Origin: Acanthochromis polyacanthus
Taxonomy: Eukaryota; Chordata; Actinopteri; Pomacentridae
Reading direction: 5' to 3'
NCBI RefSeq assembly: GCF_021347895.1
Contig: NC_067116.1
Coordinates: 38,273,677 to 38,337,676, forward strand
DNA length: 64,000 nt
Below the pieces are notes generated by a model. That model searched no databases. It saw only the letters and a program-made list of their open reading frames with translations, and was not told the origin of the DNA. This document shows positions 61,972 through 64,000 of the stretch, piece after piece. The number at the start of each line of letters is the position of its first letter. The first letter of the stretch is position 1. Both the position numbers and the translations under genes were made by a program.

Positions 61972-62217
61972 ATATGAAGAGTTCATTTGCAAAAACAGAT
62001 AACTCCGTTTTGATAAATTTTCAGAAAACTTTTTTTTATTGTTTACTTGAGATAATATCAATCAAACTGAAGTTGAATGGATTTGACTCAGTAGAAAAAT
62101 ACATGACAAAATAGAGAAAAAAATTACTATTGTTATTATTATTATCTCAAGTAAACAATAAAAAAATGAGTTTTGTGAAAGCGGAGTTACCTGTTTTTGC
62201 AAATGAAATCTTCATAT
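61972..62217. mobile_element. Fold-back element (MITE-like), 246 bp
   Basis: The left arm (61972-62056) and the reverse complement of the right arm (62141-62217) share ATATGAAGA, TTCATTTGCAAAAACAG, TAACTCCG and TTTATTGTTTACTTGAGATAAT. They differ only by a few substitutions and one gap of about 8 bases. The 84-bp centre is AT-rich and non-coding. Arms of about 80 nt with a short loop make a near-complete hairpin. This is the structure of a fold-back MITE. The outermost bases sit in TATATA/ATATTTT sequence, so the target duplication (possibly TA) cannot be fixed. Confidence 0.85.
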
Positions 62218-62244
62218 TTTGTCCTGTTTATATTTCTGGCTTTG

Positions 62245-62310
62245 AATGGGAACCACTGTACCGTAAGTAATTTTCTCTCAGGGATCAATAAAGCATTTCT
62301 GATTCTGATT
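62245..62310 (+). mobile_element. LINE 3' tail fragment
   Basis: TTCTCTCAGGGATCAATAAA followed by GCATTTCTGATTCTGATT is the usual 3' end of fish L2/CR1-type LINEs (GGGATCAATAAAGTATTTCTGATTCTGATT), with the TCTGAT tail unit repeated. It lies just downstream of the fold-back element. Confidence 0.6.
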
Positions 62311-62972
62311 AAAACTCTAATAGTCATAAAGAATACATTCATACACAGCCAAGACGTTTGGTGGGAAATGGAAATAATAAAGAGGTAACATTTATATAGA
62401 ACCAAAGCCAATTTCATTTTCACAAAAAGAATTTTAAAAAACAACATAATGCGTAAAAACTCATGCCTTTTCAAAAAAAAAAAATTAACCCCAAAATCAA
62501 CAACTTGGAGTTCCCGCACAATCATGTGACTTCCTGAATTTAGACTATTGGTATCAGCTTTGACAAGAGTTACTATTTTCAAAATCCCCTTTGCTTCGTG
62601 AAACAATAACCTTTGGGCTTGCAACCTACTCACTGCAAAATGACAAGTTTTGACTAAGATTTGGATCAAGCAAGGCACCCTTTAAAGAAATGTTCAAACC
62701 ATTTTCTGTCAACATGGATGCTCTTGTTTTTGCACACTTGTCAAGGGAAAAAATTGAATTTTCAAGTATGTTTCACAAAAACAATGTTATTTTACAGGGG
62801 AACCCCCCCTTCAGCCTGGGCTTAAAGGCATTATGGAGGATGTTTTTTTTGTTTAATTTGTCTGATTCACATAAAATGAATATACTGACCTTTACTGGAC
62901 TTGTATGTATGGTTTCTAAAAAAAATAAAAAATAAAAAAAATAACTGTGGACATGGCAGGACCTGAAAAACA

Positions 62973-63160
62973 TCAGCCAATCATTGCGCTCGGACCGAGG
63001 CGTTTGGTTTGCTCCCTTTCCTGTCAATCAAAAATCTTCCGGCTCAGGCCTAGTTACGTAGATTACGTACGCCTTGGACTTACGTGTTTTGTGTATGTGT
63101 TGCTTTGGTATAGCTTCGTAGTTAGCTGGCGACTTGTTTTGCTCATGTTTTTTTACATAA
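62973..63160 (+). promoter_or_regulatory. Promoter-like segment inside the TTAA element
   Basis: In order: CAGCCAATCATTG (NF-Y-type CCAAT box), GCTCGGACCGAGG (an imperfect CpG palindrome), TGTCAATCAAAA, ATCTTCCGGC (an ETS-like TTCCGG), then AGTTACGTAGATTACGTACG, and an ATG at 63160. There is no clear TATA box. The composition differs from the AT-rich DNA around it and resembles a housekeeping-type promoter. That it drives transcription is inference. Confidence 0.3.
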
Positions 63161-63216
63161 TGGCAGATAAAGATCCAGGGGGACCCAGCCGTAAAAGACA
63201 ACTTCACGAGTGCTAC
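63160..63216 (+). other. First-exon-like mini-ORF in the TTAA element
   Basis: An ATG opens a frame reading MADKDPGGPSRKRQLHECY over 57 nt, followed at once by a strong splice-donor-like GTAAGT (63217-63222). Without splicing the frame runs 32 codons to a stop at 63253-63255. The peptide is basic/acidic with a PSRKR patch and I do not recognise its family. It could be the first coding exon of an autonomous transposon or a captured host exon. No acceptor or second exon lies in the element, so it cannot make a complete protein here. Confidence 0.3.
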
Positions 63217-63289
63217 GTAAGTTTCTGGAGGGGGGCGTTTCTTCGTAAATGTTAAGAGGGGGGAGGTCAGAGGGGGGTGAAGGAGAGGT

Positions 63290-63310
63290 TGTATGTGCGC
63301 ATGCGCATGC
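63290..63310. promoter_or_regulatory. NRF1-like palindrome
   Basis: TGTGCGCATGCGCATGC contains GCGCATGCGC, a perfect match to the palindromic NRF1 consensus, close to the right end of the TTAA element. Such sites are common in CpG promoters. Binding is not shown. Confidence 0.4.
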
Positions 63311-63570
63311 TACGTTCATAGTCGTAGGAAATTAAATTTCCTCTAATGCCTTTAAGGCTTCCCATGACAATTGTGATTGTTTAAAGAAATACAAGCCCCT
63401 ATAGCAGAATGACAGTGAGGTGCAACCAGACCATTCTCCAGCATTACAGAGATAAATTTGGCTAAAAGATGAACTCCACAAGAACAAATACATAAGAGTT
63501 TTCGCTATGGAACAAATACATTGTTAAAGAGAATTACAAGATTGGTTAAGTTCACCCAAGTTATGTTAAT

Positions 63571-63628
63571 AGGAAGAATTAGAATGGCTTTATTGTCATC
63601 ATATATGGCATGACGAAAATATAAATGG
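63571..63628 (-). mobile_element. 58-bp LINE tail fragment in copy B
   Basis: On the minus strand it contains ATGACAATAAAGCCATTCTA followed by ATTCTTCC, the usual 3' end of fish CR1/L2-type LINEs (TGACAATAAAG...ATTCTATTC). In copy A the flanks GTTAAT/ATTAAC and CCACTGG are adjacent, so this is an insertion specific to copy B. Confidence 0.55.
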
Positions 63629-63706
63629 CCACTGGTTTAAGTTAGATACACAAATCGTCCTCTCAAATGGACACTTTGCATTGCTGCAACTTCATTTTAA
63701 GGAAAG

Positions 63707-64000
63707 TCAATATGAATTTTCAATTTTACCAGCTCAAGTTTTCACTTTACCTAAACATAAAATGTAAAAGATGATTTTAACATTGCATTTCCCTTCTTTC
63801 CTTTTCTAATCCTACTAAAAGAAAATGGGTTCTTCTGCATAGCTTTTGTATCTAGCTGCTCAAACATGTACATATGAGAAATCTCATCTTATCAATGAGC
63901 TGCGGGAGAAATTTTTGAAAAATTCTGGACCTTGCAATGTCAGACACACAATGCCAAAGCAGTAGTTAACTTAACATTTGTGCTTGTGAGTGTAATTTTA
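63707..64000. other. Unassigned AT-rich end of window
   Basis: AT-rich unique sequence with no gene, open frame or repeat recognised. Confidence 0.45.

Larger units (their letters stand above)
62826..63351. mobile_element. TTAA-flanked 526-bp DNA element
   Basis: Ends AGGCATTA...TAATGCCT form an 8-bp perfect terminal inverted repeat, extended to 12 bp by the flanking TTAA on each side (62822-62825 and 63352-63355). Copy A has GGGCTTATAG at the matching position and lacks the element, which supports a real insertion. A TTAA duplication is the hallmark of piggyBac-type transposition; a 3-bp GGC or 5-bp GGCTT duplication is also possible because the sequences overlap. Inside are an A-rich patch, a CCAAT box, several TACGTA motifs, G-runs and a GCGCATGCGC palindrome. 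It has no transposase. Confidence 0.7.
62577..63706. repeat. Local duplicate, copy B (with insertions)
   Basis: Direct-orientation relative of 59781-60350. Two segments have no counterpart in copy A: the TTAA-flanked element at 62826-63351 and a 58-bp LINE tail at 63571-63628. Removing them leaves about 0.54 kb against 0.57 kb in copy A. The copies are clearly diverged, so the duplication or the repeat family is old. Confidence 0.7.

Noticed and set aside
62187..62678. 163-codon minus-strand frame
   Set aside because: It spans the right arm of the fold-back element, a LINE tail and part of copy B of the local duplicate, so it cannot be one gene.

Overview
This window looks like non-coding DNA from a ray-finned fish, most likely a percomorph, lying either between genes or inside a large intron. 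Four things point there. It has many long (CA)n/(TG)n microsatellites. It has wide purine and pyrimidine tracts. It carries scattered, worn interspersed repeats of types common in fish genomes: L2/CR1-type LINE tails ending in '...TATATAAATAAAATTGAA' or '...GGGATCAATAAAG', RTE/Rex-like 3' ends with an ACAGACAGACAGAC block and GGCGGAGGTAATAA-like end, a Tc1-like transposase relic, and hAT-like and fold-back elements. It also has no long open reading frames: the longest stretches are about 170 codons and most follow simple-sequence tracts. I found no protein-coding gene, rRNA, tRNA or CRISPR array that I can defend. I cannot name the species or the host gene.

Layout. 1-14 kb: a purine-rich tract at the start, then mostly unique sequence with two LINE-tail remnants (2.3 and 11.3 kb). 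14-26 kb: a hAT-like element (14.2-14.9 kb), a 0.6-kb pyrimidine tract, an L2 tail (17.4 kb), an RTE/Rex3-like fragment (17.9 kb), one copy of a two-copy local repeat (20.7 kb), a LINE tail (22.4 kb), a fish-type interspersed repeat (25.0 kb) and a broken Tc1-like transposase on the minus strand (25.5-25.9 kb). 26-50 kb: five very long dinucleotide arrays (26.8, 27.1, 32.1, 47.8 and 48.9 kb), an L2-associated repeat (36.4 kb), a candidate hAT-type element (45.3-46.2 kb), a second RTE-like tail (46.9 kb) and a 19-bp minisatellite that runs straight into a (CA)n array (47.8 kb). 50-55 kb: a diverged array with a period near 150 bp (50.45-51.3 kb) and a three-copy local repeat (53.7-54.7 kb). 59.7-63.8 kb: the most informative part. 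Two direct copies (A and B) of a roughly 0.55-kb sequence lie 2.8 kb apart. Copy B alone carries a 526-bp TTAA-flanked element with promoter-like and first-exon-like content, plus a 58-bp LINE-tail fragment, so copy A serves as an empty-site reference. Between the copies sits a 246-bp fold-back element with arms of about 80 nt.

Several unique, base-balanced blocks with homeodomain-, SOX- or POU-like motifs are marked as candidate conserved non-coding elements. That label is inference: conservation cannot be judged from one sequence. Family names for repeats come from recognising typical sequence features, not from a database search.
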